Counted from the stretch's first letter, positions 46,961 through 56,367 are shown. The stretch: DNA of 64,000 nucleotides from Hyphomicrobium sp. (GCA_030148425.1 JASBTM010000008.1:62001-126000), one strand, 5' to 3'. Notes: generated by a model from the letters alone, not told the origin. A program made the numbers and translations.

Positions 46961-48094
46961 ATGGCCAAGGCCGACGTCCTATCTGACAAAAAAAATCCTA
47001 CGATCCTGTTCGTGGATGATGAACCGCTATCGCTCAAATATTTCAAGGCGTCTGTCGGTAAGTACGCCAACGTCCGGACGGCGAGCAGCGCCAATGCGGC
47101 CTTGGAAATTCTCGAGACCGAAGGTGACGACATTTCCATCGTCGTGAGCGACGAACGGATGCCGCGCGAGAGCGGCGTTTCCTTTCTCAGCGATGTGCGG
47201 AAATCGTGGCCGTCAACAATCCGCATCCTGACGAGCGCCTACGCGAACATCGACAACCTGCAGCACGCCATTAACGACGCCGCGATCTATCGTTTCGTCC
47301 CGAAGCCCTGGAACCTCGAAGAATTGTGCGCCGCAATGCAGGACGCGCTTCTTGTCGAGCAATCGGCCGTCGAACTCGCCGCGCCCGTGCTTGGGCCGGT
47401 ATCGGGCGGCGACGCGCAGGATGCAAATCTAGCTCTCCTCGCAATTCTCGCGAGCGGCTTCGACGCGCCCCTGGCCTCCCTTGATGCAGAAGCGTTACAG
47501 CTCAGCCAGATTGGTTCTCAGACATCTCTGAACGCTACGCCGATTTCCACATCCTACATGGCGTCCTGGTCGTCACGGCTAAAGCAAGCCAAAGTCTCGA
47601 CGGCAGCCATCCAGGTGCGGCGCGATGTGGAGCATTGCAAATCCCTCGCGAAATCGATCAAGAACCTCGCGAACAGCCTTGCCAACCCTGCCGGCATCCC
47701 CTCGTCCTCGATGGCCGACACCTTGTGGGAAGTCATGGAACAGAACTCGGCGATGGCTCCGGCACATCCCCGGTTCGATGCCGCCCAGGACTTCACCTAC
47801 CGCGTCCCCCGGGAAATCATGAAGTTCGTCCTGGCGAACGTCTTGCGCGGGGGCTCGGACAATCGCGAAAAAGGCACGACTGCGTTGTTCTCTAAGATCC
47901 AGCTATTTACGGGGGAGGGGCACAACGAGGTCCGCTTCACGTTCGAGGCGGATCAAGGCGCCGTTGCTCTCGATGAGCGCGCTTGGCGGACAGTTCGCAG
48001 CTCGCTGTGGGCGTTCGGCGGAGAACTTTTGACCTCCGCCGATGAAAAACACGGCAACCGTGCCCTCATCCTGTGCTTGCCCAAGGGTGCGTAA
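46961..48094 (+). CDS. Response regulator with a degenerate kinase-like C-terminus (PhcQ-like, first copy)
   Basis: A 377-residue protein. The receiver domain spans ~14-125: TILFVDDEPLSLKYFKASVG, phosphoacceptor D64 in VVSDERMPRESG, and FVPKPWNLEEL with the lysine. There is no DNA-binding domain; the ~240-residue C-terminus is helical, ending in a stretch (NRALILCLPKGA) that resembles an HATPase end without clear N and G boxes. It shares layout with the regulator at 52256 and fits PhcQ of the Ralstonia phc locus. Confidence 0.75.
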   Translation: MAKADVLSDKKNPTILFVDDEPLSLKYFKASVGKYANVRTASSANAALEILETEGDDISIVVSDERMPRESGVSFLSDVRKSWPSTIRILTSAYANIDNLQHAINDAAIYRFVPKPWNLEELCAAMQDALLVEQSAVELAAPVLGPVSGGDAQDANLALLAILASGFDAPLASLDAEALQLSQIGSQTSLNATPISTSYMASWSSRLKQAKVSTAAIQVRRDVEHCKSLAKSIKNLANSLANPAGIPSSSMADTLWEVMEQNSAMAPAHPRFDAAQDFTYRVPREIMKFVLANVLRGGSDNREKGTTALFSKIQLFTGEGHNEVRFTFEADQGAVALDERAWRTVRSSLWAFGGELLTSADEKHGNRALILCLPKGA

Positions 48095-48173
48095 CTTTGA
48101 TGTATCACCAAGCCATTGATATTTAAAATCATCTAAACTGTTTCTAAATCACGCGGCGCAAAACTGAACGATT

Positions 48174-49622
48174 GTGGTAACCTTATCAAAGGCAGTTCAC
48201 ATTGTTCAGGCAGGAGCGGATCCCTTGCGCATCGAGCGAGATATTGATCGCACGGTCTCATTTAGAAGCAGCCAGGGCGCCATATTTCGTGGCACCCTAA
48301 GCAAGCTTTCCCGTCGAAATATTGTTTTTGAAATTTACAACCCCATCTCGCCCGTCCAGACGAGCGAGGTTCTAAGCGACCTCAAGGTTCGGCGCGGAAA
48401 AAACCTTGTATATCAAGGCGATGCCGTAGTGACCGGGGTCGTGACGACGAGCATTCTCGTGGTCGTCTCCGCGACGCTCGTCAATAAGTGGTCATCGATC
48501 GATGCCGCCACGTCCGAACCGGCCGACCTCCGTTCGGAAGCTGGCCGTTTTGTCGGCGAGTGGGAGCGAGTAAACAAGCTCGACCCCAACTACCAGTTGA
48601 AAGTCGCCGATCTCCGATCTTTCCTTAGCGATCTCAGTTTCTGGCTTGATCAGGTCGATCTGGCCGTCGAGGGCGAGCCAGGTAGCGGCGCGTCCCTTCT
48701 TGATCCCGCGCGGTTCGAGGAAATCAAGGCACCGGTCATGCCTCGCCTGACCGAACTTTTCCTGGAATTGGAAAGCGCTTGCCGCCAGCTCGAGGTCGAC
48801 GAGGTCGAGAATCATAAGCAGTTGGCTCAGCGCGATCTGCTGCCGTTGATGATGGCGTCCCCGTTCTTCAACCGGGTTTATTCCAAGCCCCTCGGTTACG
48901 CCGGGGACTATGAGATGGTTAACATGATGTTCCGCAAAGAGCGGGGCGGAAAGACAACCTTCGGTCAGATCATCAACGACTGGCTCTTGAGCGGCGGGCC
49001 GCCGGAAGCGCACCGCAACCGGATCTATATGCTGGATAACATGCTCTCGAAGGCGGCTGAAGAAGCGGCTGCCCTCGGCAAGGAAGTCCGCGTCCTGAAC
49101 GTCGGCTGCGGCCCGGTGCAGGAACTCCAGCTTTTCCTGTCGAACAATAAAGAGGCGAAACGCTTCTCGTTCGATCTTCTCGATTTCAATGCCGAGACGC
49201 TCGCTTACGCCCAACGGCAGATTGAAGCCATCACCGATAGCCAAGAAGATCCGCCCAAAGTCACTTACATCCTGAAGACGGTCCAGGAACTGTTGAGGCA
49301 AGCCATCGAGCTGCCCGAAGCCGCCAAGACCTACGACATCATTTATTGCGCTGGACTGTTTGATTACCTGTCCGATCGCGTCTGCACCAAATTGGTACGT
49401 CTCTTCTACCAGTGGTGCGAGCCGGGCGGTCGCGTGATTGTCACAAACGTACATTCGTCAAACCCTGTGAAAGGTTTGATGGAGCACGTCATGGAATGGC
49501 ACCTCGTTTTGCGTGACGAAGCCGATATGGAAAGGCTCGCACCGGATCTCGGGCCGCTAAAGATTTATACAGACCAGACAGGTATCAACGTATTCCTGGA
49601 GATCGATAAACCACTCACCTGA
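48174..49622 (+). CDS. PilZ-like/SAM methyltransferase, PhcB-like signal synthase
   Basis: A 482-residue protein from a GTG at 48174 with no obvious ribosome-binding site. N-terminal ~120 residues: FRGTLSKLSRRNIVFEIYNP and SEVLSDLKVRRGKNLVYQGD, a PilZ-like domain. Then KPLGYAGDYEMVNMMFRKE and NRIYMLDNML precede a methyltransferase domain with VRVLNVGCGPVQELQLFL. This layout matches PhcB, which makes 3-hydroxy fatty acid methyl esters that act as a quorum signal in Ralstonia. The signal here is an inference. It lies 4 bases before the double kinase gene. Confidence 0.7.
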   Translation: MVTLSKAVHIVQAGADPLRIERDIDRTVSFRSSQGAIFRGTLSKLSRRNIVFEIYNPISPVQTSEVLSDLKVRRGKNLVYQGDAVVTGVVTTSILVVVSATLVNKWSSIDAATSEPADLRSEAGRFVGEWERVNKLDPNYQLKVADLRSFLSDLSFWLDQVDLAVEGEPGSGASLLDPARFEEIKAPVMPRLTELFLELESACRQLEVDEVENHKQLAQRDLLPLMMASPFFNRVYSKPLGYAGDYEMVNMMFRKERGGKTTFGQIINDWLLSGGPPEAHRNRIYMLDNMLSKAAEEAAALGKEVRVLNVGCGPVQELQLFLSNNKEAKRFSFDLLDFNAETLAYAQRQIEAITDSQEDPPKVTYILKTVQELLRQAIELPEAAKTYDIIYCAGLFDYLSDRVCTKLVRLFYQWCEPGGRVIVTNVHSSNPVKGLMEHVMEWHLVLRDEADMERLAPDLGPLKIYTDQTGINVFLEIDKPLT

Positions 49623-49626
49623 CCCG

Positions 49627-52275
49627 ATGGATGATACGAACGACCTGAGACGCGCCTTCGAGGCTGAAGAGCAAGAGCTTCGGCTAAGGCAGTCGAAGGT
49701 CGCCTGCATTCTCGGCATCGTTCTGATCCCGGCAGGGATTGCGCTCGATCGCATTGCATATGCCGACCAGCTCGGCACCCTGACTGTGATCCGGCTGGTG
49801 GCGGCGGGGCTCATAGCGATCCTCTATGCCCTGCACTTCTGGAGCAAGACCGCCGCTTACGTTCGCTATCTGACGATGGCAGGCCTTCTTATCGCTGTTG
49901 CGTCGATCGCAGTGATCATCGGGATCACCGATGGCGCGAACTCGACCTATTACAACGGCCTGTTCCTGATCCTGTTTGCCGTCGGCGTCTTGGCACCGAT
50001 GCAGCCGTTCGAGGCGGCGCTTTTGTGCGTTTCGACGCTCGGAATCTATATCGTCGCCTGCTCGCGCGTTCCGAGCGCCGCCGATACGACCAATATCCTT
50101 CTGAACAATCTCTATTTCCTCGTCCTGACCTGCATCATTTCCATCACCGCCGTTCACTTCAACTATCGGCGCCGCTTCAACGAATTCCGTTTGAAGTTCA
50201 AGCTTTCGGCGCAGCATCAGGAACTGTCGGCGCTCGACCGGCTGAAATCGCAATTCTTCGCGAACGTCAGCCACGAACTCCGCACGCCGCTGACGTTGAT
50301 CCTCGCTCCCGTCGAGAAGTTGAAATCAGACTCTGAGCACTTCGGTCCGGCGTCGCAGGAGTTGCTCGACGTCATCGAAAACAATGCCCTTCGCCTGCTC
50401 CGTCTTGTGAACGATATTCTAAGCCTCATCCGCCTCGAAGAAGGGCGTGCTGCGCTTAACAAGAAGTCTGTCGACATGGGGCACTTCTTGAAACACACCG
50501 CCGCATCGATGAAGCATCTCGCCGCTCTCAAGGGCGTCGATCTCAATCTTGAAGAACCCCCGGGCGATCTCCTGATCAGTGCCGACCCCGACGCTCTCGA
50601 AAAGATTGTCAGCAACGTCATCTCGAACGCCATCAAGTTTACGCCGCCCGGTGGCCGGATCGACATCTCCGCGACCCACGAAAACAAAATGGTCATGGTC
50701 AGAATTTCGGACACGGGCATAGGCATCCCGGCCGAACAGCTGCCGCATATTTTCGATCGCTTTTATCAGGTCGACGGCTCGGCCACCCGCCGCCATCAAG
50801 GACTTGGCCTGGGCTTGGCGCTCGTTCGCGAATTAATCACCCGACACGGCGGCGACGTGACCGCCACGAGCGACGCCGGCCACGGCACCACCTTCGTTTT
50901 ACGTCTACCCCATGCCCTGGAGGCTTCGCAGATTGAAATGAGCAGCTCTGAAGAGAAGCCAGACCAGCTCGCCGATGATCCGCTTCGCACATTCGATCGC
51001 AAAGCGTCTGCCCGTGCGATCCTCATCCCGGAAGCGGCGGAACTTCAAACCGTAGAGCCTCAGGGCCGAAACCCGCAGGACGTCCCCGAGACGCATCAGG
51101 AACTTCCCCTCCTGCTCATCGTCGACGACGAGCCCGACATGCGGCGGTACCTCGCCTCCATGCTGCGCGAAAACTATCGGATCATCGAGGCGTCGGATGG
51201 CATTTCCGCACTCGAGAAGGCTACGCAGGCCAAGCCAGACCTCATATTGCTCGACGTCATGTTGCCGGGCGTAACCGGCCTCGAAGTCTGCCGGACTCTC
51301 AAAGACCGCGCGGACACCCGCGGCATCAAGATCATCATCCTGACAGCGCGCGCCGACGAAGATGTGAAAATCATCGCGCTGAAACACGGCGCCGACGACT
51401 TCCTGATCAAGCCGTTCAGCGGCCTAGAAGTCCGTTCGCGCATCGCCAATCTGATACGTGCGGCCCAACTCGAAAGCGATCTCCAGCGCACCAACGGAGA
51501 ACTGAAGCAAAGCTTGCAGCAGCTTCGCGAAACCGAGGCGGCTTTGGTCCAGAACGCGCGGCTCAGCGCGCTCGGCACGATGGCTGCCGGACTGCTGCAT
51601 GAAATCGGCAATCCTCTAAACTTCATGGGCACGGCGTTACAGCTGGCAGCGCGTGACCCGACGATCCAAGCGGATCCCGATACCGCGGACACTCTGAAGG
51701 ACATCCACGCCGGCTATGAGCGCATCCACCGTGTCGTAACCGACCTTCGGGGCTTTACTGCCCCTCACCGTCCCGAGCACCCACGACCCTTCCACATCGA
51801 ATCCGCCATCGACCATGCGCTCCGATTTACGGCACATGTTCAGAAAGGCATAACCATAACGAAGAATATTGATGCGGATGGAGAGGTCTACGGTTCGCAG
51901 TCGACCATCGCCCAGGTGCTGGTGAATTTAATCGTCAACGCGGTCGCGGCAGTCACCTCCGTCGAGGAGCAGCGCAAGCCTGAGATAACGATCACGACGG
52001 TGGCCGAAGGCGGCGAAATCATTGTGTCAGTACGAGATAACGGCACAGGGATCGATCCCAAAATCCAAACGCAGATCTTCGATCCGTTCTTCTCCACCAA
52101 GGATGTCGGAGAAGGCATGGGGCTCGGACTTGCCGTCAGCCACCGGATCATCGCGAACCATGGTGGTTCACTGAGTGTTAAGAGTAGTCTTGGAGAGTGG
52201 ACCGAGTTCCGTTTCAACCTGCCGATCGCCTCGGACAAAGAAAACCAGGTCACCTATGGAGTCGTTTCGTACTGA
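49627..52275 (+). CDS. Double hybrid histidine kinase: 6 TM - HK - REC - HK (PhcS-PhcR fusion-like)
   Basis: An 882-residue inner-membrane protein. Six membrane helices (about 28-178) include GITDGANSTYYNGLFLILFA. First kinase: H216 in SHELRTPLTLILAP, with N and G boxes to ~440 (ISNAIKFTPPGG, GLGLGLALVRE). Receiver: D543 in LILLDVMLPGVTG, lysine in DDFLIKPFSG. Second kinase: H658 in GLLHEIGNPLNFMG, then VNAVAAVTSVEEQRKPE and GEGMGLGLAVSHRI. PhcS is a membrane kinase and PhcR a receiver with a kinase-type output, so this reads as the two fused. Confidence 0.8.
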   Translation: MDDTNDLRRAFEAEEQELRLRQSKVACILGIVLIPAGIALDRIAYADQLGTLTVIRLVAAGLIAILYALHFWSKTAAYVRYLTMAGLLIAVASIAVIIGITDGANSTYYNGLFLILFAVGVLAPMQPFEAALLCVSTLGIYIVACSRVPSAADTTNILLNNLYFLVLTCIISITAVHFNYRRRFNEFRLKFKLSAQHQELSALDRLKSQFFANVSHELRTPLTLILAPVEKLKSDSEHFGPASQELLDVIENNALRLLRLVNDILSLIRLEEGRAALNKKSVDMGHFLKHTAASMKHLAALKGVDLNLEEPPGDLLISADPDALEKIVSNVISNAIKFTPPGGRIDISATHENKMVMVRISDTGIGIPAEQLPHIFDRFYQVDGSATRRHQGLGLGLALVRELITRHGGDVTATSDAGHGTTFVLRLPHALEASQIEMSSSEEKPDQLADDPLRTFDRKASARAILIPEAAELQTVEPQGRNPQDVPETHQELPLLLIVDDEPDMRRYLASMLRENYRIIEASDGISALEKATQAKPDLILLDVMLPGVTGLEVCRTLKDRADTRGIKIIILTARADEDVKIIALKHGADDFLIKPFSGLEVRSRIANLIRAAQLESDLQRTNGELKQSLQQLRETEAALVQNARLSALGTMAAGLLHEIGNPLNFMGTALQLAARDPTIQADPDTADTLKDIHAGYERIHRVVTDLRGFTAPHRPEHPRPFHIESAIDHALRFTAHVQKGITITKNIDADGEVYGSQSTIAQVLVNLIVNAVAAVTSVEEQRKPEITITTVAEGGEIIVSVRDNGTGIDPKIQTQIFDPFFSTKDVGEGMGLGLAVSHRIIANHGGSLSVKSSLGEWTEFRFNLPIASDKENQVTYGVVSY

Positions 52276-53506
52276 CCAGCCCGTCGAAATTCTGATCGTC
52301 GACGATGAGCCTCAAGCGGTCAAGTACTTCAAGAAGGCGTTCGGCACGAAATACGACGTGTTGACCGCAACGAGCGCCGACGAAGCCGAGACGCTCATCC
52401 TATCGGGCGATCACAACATCGGCCTCGTGATCTCCGATCAGCGGATGCCCGGCCGCAGCGGCGTCAGCCTGTTGAATCGCATTCGCAATGAGCGCCCGGA
52501 TATCATCCGGATGCTGACGACGGCCTATGCGGATCTCGACAGCGCGATCGATGCCGTCAACAAAGGTGAAATCCTCCGCTATATCTCGAAGCCGTGGGAC
52601 CTTCGCGTGCTCGAAGCGGAAATCGAGCAGGCGATCACCTTCTACCTTCTGAAAAACGAATACGACATGCTCCTGCGCGACAAGCTCAGCGCGTTGCATC
52701 GGACCCTGCTTCGCGACCGGATGAACGATCTCGCCATGTTGTCCGGCCTCTTGCCGTACAACAACGCGCCGCTCACGATGTATCATTACCTCAAAGATGC
52801 GGTCTCCGAGACAGCATGGCGTCCGTCAGCGCAGAAGCTATGGTCGCAACTGCGCATTCGGGATCATTGGCGTATCCCGGTCGAAGAAACCCAGCGCACC
52901 ATCGACCTCTCCGAAGCCCTAAAGACCACGACGCTCCACGCTGACGCCGGCTCTGGAAAGTCCGTCGACCTCGTTTCTGTCATCGCGGGCTGCGCGGACG
53001 CGATCAACCGCGAACTCGGCGCCCAGCATATTTGCGTCAATGCCGATCAATCGGAAATGGTCATCGACGCCGATCCGGCAGCCATGCGCGAGATCATGTC
53101 CTTGCTGATGGAGCCGATGAGCCTCTGGCCGGCAGCTGGAAGCACCGTACTCGTCAACGTCAGGAACGAATCCGAAGACGGCACTGCCGCCCTCGGTATC
53201 GATTTCGAATTGCGCAATTGCGAGCCACAGCGCGCGATGCAGGATTGCGTGCTCTTCACCCCTCCCCTTCACGTCGCACCGAAGCGCGCCAGCGATTACT
53301 TGAAAGCCTCGCTCGCGATCGGCCACATCGGCGGCAAGATCTCGTCCCCACCCATGGAAAACGGCTTCAAGCGCGTGCACGTCAGTCTGCCGGTTCGGAC
53401 GAAGACGGACGGGAAGAAGATCGAATCCGTGCCTAAGCAGTGGCTGCAGGATCTGAGCGACGAATACGAGAAGTGGGTTCTCGGCACGCTCGACATCGCG
53501 GCCTGA
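52256..53506 (+). CDS. Response regulator with degenerate C-terminus (PhcQ-like, second copy)
   Basis: A 416-residue protein from the ATG at 52256, overlapping the kinase stop by 20 bases, so translation is coupled. Receiver ~10-125: EILIVDDEPQAVKYFKKAFG, D61 in GLVISDQRMPGRSG, and ILRYISKPWDLRVLE. The rest is ~285 residues without a DNA-binding motif, weakly kinase-like. PhcQ-like by order (last gene) and layout. Confidence 0.78.
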   Translation: MESFRTDQPVEILIVDDEPQAVKYFKKAFGTKYDVLTATSADEAETLILSGDHNIGLVISDQRMPGRSGVSLLNRIRNERPDIIRMLTTAYADLDSAIDAVNKGEILRYISKPWDLRVLEAEIEQAITFYLLKNEYDMLLRDKLSALHRTLLRDRMNDLAMLSGLLPYNNAPLTMYHYLKDAVSETAWRPSAQKLWSQLRIRDHWRIPVEETQRTIDLSEALKTTTLHADAGSGKSVDLVSVIAGCADAINRELGAQHICVNADQSEMVIDADPAAMREIMSLLMEPMSLWPAAGSTVLVNVRNESEDGTAALGIDFELRNCEPQRAMQDCVLFTPPLHVAPKRASDYLKASLAIGHIGGKISSPPMENGFKRVHVSLPVRTKTDGKKIESVPKQWLQDLSDEYEKWVLGTLDIAA

Positions 53507-54086
53507 TTTGTCCGCGTTGAATTCGGACGGCCATCACGGCGAGCGATTGCCCATCAGTCGGCGCATTCTCCTGTCGGCCAATTCTTGAGCGTCGCGTTTC
53601 GCCGAGTGCCGCGCTCGGAACGCACGAATCATCTGATACCCGACGTGAACATAAGGCGATAAAGCGACGCATTCGACTGAACGCAACCGAAGCGGCCCTT
53701 TAGACAATTTAAGAATGCGCGACCTTTGGCAGTCTGTCTTTTGGGCGAATAGTCTTCAGCACATAGCCGTTAAGTTGCAGATAGCTAGAAAGAGAAGAAT
53801 TTTTAGAAAAATATCGCATTATCAAGTGGATACTCACAGGAAAGCGCGTCACTGCCGACCGCCTGCCCCGCTATTTCGCGCAGGGTAAACTTCCTGCCGC
53901 TCACTTTCCCCCACAGGGCTATCCCGGTTTCGATCGATGCATGCTTGAGATCGCCGCGATGGTATGGTCGTTCAGTTTCTAGCGCTCGCGACAGCAAAAA
54001 GACGAACACGACATTATGTTGACCGGGAAAAACGGCAGGCACGCCTCTGGCGCCACGCTTTTCCTGCCTGCACTGGAGATCGCTTG
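53507..54086. other. 580-base region with TetR remnant and AT-rich stretch
   Basis: 53507-53802 holds no supported gene; 53690-53830 is markedly AT-rich. 53803-54042 (minus) holds the TetR remnant. The aldehyde dehydrogenase promoter is likely within 53950-54070. Confidence 0.5.
53803..54042 (-). pseudogene. Decayed TetR-family regulator N-terminus
   Basis: A 79-codon minus-strand frame contains RPYHRGDLKHASIETGIALW, then GRKFTLREIAGQA. This is the start of a TetR DNA-binding domain (family form PYHHGDLR...AL...FTLREIARRAGVS). After AGQA the sequence loses the recognition helix and stops at 53803, and no other frame continues it, so the ligand domain and part of the HTH are gone. It is divergent from the aldehyde dehydrogenase gene, the usual place for its regulator. 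Probably non-functional. Confidence 0.65.
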
Positions 54087-55505
54087 ATGACTGCCCACGT
54101 TCCGGTCAAGGAAGACTTTCTTCTGAGCGCCCTTCTCAGCAAACAGCGGGCAGCTTTCCTCAGAGACGGCCCACCGTCGGCTGCGCAGCGGCGCGCCGAT
54201 CTTCGCAAGCTGAAGCGCGCGCTTCTGGTACGGAGGCCGCAGTTCGAGGCCGCGGTCAGCATGGATTTCGGATACCGGTCGTCCTACGAGACGCGGATCA
54301 TGGAAGTCATTCCGGTCATCCAGGCCATTAACTACTACCGCCGCAACGTCGCGAAATGGATGCGGCCAGAGCGGCGCAGGATCTCGCTGCACTTCATCCC
54401 CGGCCGCGCCCGCGTGTTCCATCAGCCGCTCGGTGTCGTCGGCATCGTCTCTCCCTGGAACTATCCGCTGTCGCTCGCGCTGATGCCGCTCGTCGCTGCG
54501 ATTGCAGCCGGCAACCGAGCCATCCTGAAGCCTTCGGAATTGACGCCAAAGACAAGCGACCTGCTGAAGACGATGCTGCGCGACATCTTCCCCGAAGATC
54601 AAGTGTCCGTCGTTACCGGCGGACCCGAAGTCGGCATCGCTTTCTCGCGCCTTCCCTTCGATCATCTCGCATTCACCGGCAGCACGCCGGTCGGCCGCAT
54701 GGTCATGAAGGAAGCCGCAGAAAACTTGGTGCCGGTGACGCTGGAACTCGGCGGCAAATCTCCGACCCTCATAGGGCCCGATGCCGACATCGAAACCGCG
54801 GCGGGCAGCGTCGCCTATGGAAAGCTCGCGAATGCCGGCCAGACCTGCATCGCACCTGACTATGTTCTCGTGGCGGAGAAGGATGCCGCCTCGTTCGTTG
54901 CCTCGTATGATGCCTTCGCCACGCAGTTCTATCCGCGCGGTGCAGCGGACGAAAACTATACGGCTATTGCCGGCGCGCGGCAGGATGCTCGTCTTCGCGC
55001 GCTCATAGAGGACGCGAAGAAAAAGGGCGCGCGCGTCGTCACGTCCGCCACTGAAGACGATGGCACCAGACGCAAGCTACCGCCCGCAGTCGTACTGAAC
55101 GTCACTGACGATATGGCGATCATGCGCGAGGAGATTTTCGGGCCATTGCTGCCGGTTCTCACGTATCGCACGCTCGACGAAGCGATCGCCTACATCAACC
55201 GCCGCCCTCGCCCGTTGGCTCTCTATTACTTCGGCAAGAGCAGCGAAGATCGTCGCAAAGTGCTGTCGCGAACCACTTCCGGCAACGTGACGGTCAACGA
55301 TACGCTGATGCATTACGTCCAGAATGCCCTGCCCTTTGGCGGCGTGGGCATGTCCGGCATGGGCGCCTATCACGGCATTGAGGGCTTCAAGACGTTCAGC
55401 CACGCCAAAGGCGTGTTCGAGCAAAGCCGCTGGAACCTCAGCGGACTGCTGCGTCCGCCATTCAACCGCACGACGGATCTCGTCATCCGCTATCTGTTGC
55501 GCTAA
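54087..55505 (+). CDS. Coniferyl-aldehyde-dehydrogenase-like aldehyde dehydrogenase
   Basis: A 472-residue NAD(P)-dependent enzyme from the ATG at 54087 (GGAG upstream; the longer frame to 53964 is rejected). Motifs: GVVGIVSPWNYPLSLALMPL, FTGSTPVGRMVMKEAAEN, the glutamate in LELGGKSPTLIGPDAD, the cysteine in NAGQTCIAPDYVLV, and EEIFGPLLPVLTY. This resembles CalB-type or class 3 aldehyde dehydrogenases for aryl or fatty aldehydes. Substrate not determined. Confidence 0.88.
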   Translation: MTAHVPVKEDFLLSALLSKQRAAFLRDGPPSAAQRRADLRKLKRALLVRRPQFEAAVSMDFGYRSSYETRIMEVIPVIQAINYYRRNVAKWMRPERRRISLHFIPGRARVFHQPLGVVGIVSPWNYPLSLALMPLVAAIAAGNRAILKPSELTPKTSDLLKTMLRDIFPEDQVSVVTGGPEVGIAFSRLPFDHLAFTGSTPVGRMVMKEAAENLVPVTLELGGKSPTLIGPDADIETAAGSVAYGKLANAGQTCIAPDYVLVAEKDAASFVASYDAFATQFYPRGAADENYTAIAGARQDARLRALIEDAKKKGARVVTSATEDDGTRRKLPPAVVLNVTDDMAIMREEIFGPLLPVLTYRTLDEAIAYINRRPRPLALYYFGKSSEDRRKVLSRTTSGNVTVNDTLMHYVQNALPFGGVGMSGMGAYHGIEGFKTFSHAKGVFEQSRWNLSGLLRPPFNRTTDLVIRYLLR

Positions 55506-55631
55506 CGGCGCGGCCTCCCTGAGGCGCGCAGCCCTTTACATTCACGCAGGAATTTCCGAGAGAAAGCCAGCAGGCGTATTGAGTACGTCCCGCATGGAAA
55601 CGGCTTTCACGGCAGGACTTCGAGGACGCAA

Positions 55632-56054
55632 ATGCAGCATACGGTAGTGCGAGTGATCTGTGCAATCGGCCAGTCAGGCCAGCTCGGACTTCACGGTGAG
55701 CTGCCCTGGGAAGGCAATCGTGATCCGGAGTACGTCGCCGACGTCGCGCGCTTTTTCGATATCACGCGGGGGCACGTTTTGATGGCCGGTCCAAAGACGA
55801 TTGGAGCCGTGCCTGAATTTGCCCGCCGGGATCGCGACCTCGTCGTCTTGCGCTCGAATATGGATCCGGAAGAAACGTTGAAGCAGTACGCGGGTCGCGT
55901 CGTATACATCGGCGGCGGCCCGCCTGTTTGGGACGTGTACGCAAAATACGTCAGCCACTGGGACATCACGCGTCTTCCTTATGATGGCCCTGCCGATCGC
56001 TGGTTCAACCCCAAATGGCTGACCGCATCGCATTCGGCTGTATCCTCCGAATAA
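55632..56054 (+). CDS. Short dihydrofolate reductase
   Basis: A 140-residue protein, shorter than the usual ~160. It has VRVICAIGQSGQLGLHGELPW, DVARFFDITRGHVLMAGPKTI, and VVYIGGGPPVWDVYAKYVSHW. The folate-binding acid is in ADVARFF. The NADPH loop GPKT differs from the usual GRKT. It may reduce dihydrofolate or a dihydropterin; both are plausible in a methylotroph that uses folate and methanopterin. Confidence 0.78.
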   Translation: MQHTVVRVICAIGQSGQLGLHGELPWEGNRDPEYVADVARFFDITRGHVLMAGPKTIGAVPEFARRDRDLVVLRSNMDPEETLKQYAGRVVYIGGGPPVWDVYAKYVSHWDITRLPYDGPADRWFNPKWLTASHSAVSSE

Positions 56055-56069
56055 CCGATACGCGTAAAA

Positions 56070-56091
56070 GGCCGGGGCAAATGCTCCGGCC
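56070..56091 (-). terminator. Terminator between DHFR and KGG genes
   Basis: Nine-base stem GGCCGGGGC / GCTCCGGCC (one G-T pair) with loop AAAT. On the minus strand it is followed by TTTTA, 43 bases past the KGG gene stop. It may also serve the plus-strand DHFR transcript. Confidence 0.55.
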
Positions 56092-56133
56092 TCCGGTATT
56101 CACCTTGGCGTTCGCTATGGCGCTGCAGCCTTA

Positions 56134-56367
56134 TTAGTGTTGACCACCCTTGCGACCAGCCTCTGCTGCTCGCTGCGGATCGTTGCGGAAATTTCCGCCA
56201 CTCTCATGGCCACCCTTTCGGCCTGCCGATGCGGCGAGTTCGTGATCCCGCGAAAAACTGCGCTCGCCATCCGGAACGCTTGCGCCGCCCTTCCGGGCGA
56301 TCTCACGCTGTTTAGCCTCATCCATGGAGGCGAACCCGCGTTTCGATGTTCTGTCTTGAGCAGTCAT
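56134..56367 (-). CDS. KGG-repeat stress protein
   Basis: A 77-residue hydrophilic protein from the ATG at 56367 (AAAGG upstream). It has three RKGG repeats: EIARKGGASVPDGERSF, AASAGRKGGHESGGN and AEAGRKGGQH. Such GsiB-like proteins are desiccation/stress proteins and are often under the general stress sigma factor in alphaproteobacteria; a matching promoter candidate lies upstream. Confidence 0.85.
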   Translation of the reverse strand: MTAQDRTSKRGFASMDEAKQREIARKGGASVPDGERSFSRDHELAASAGRKGGHESGGNFRNDPQRAAEAGRKGGQH

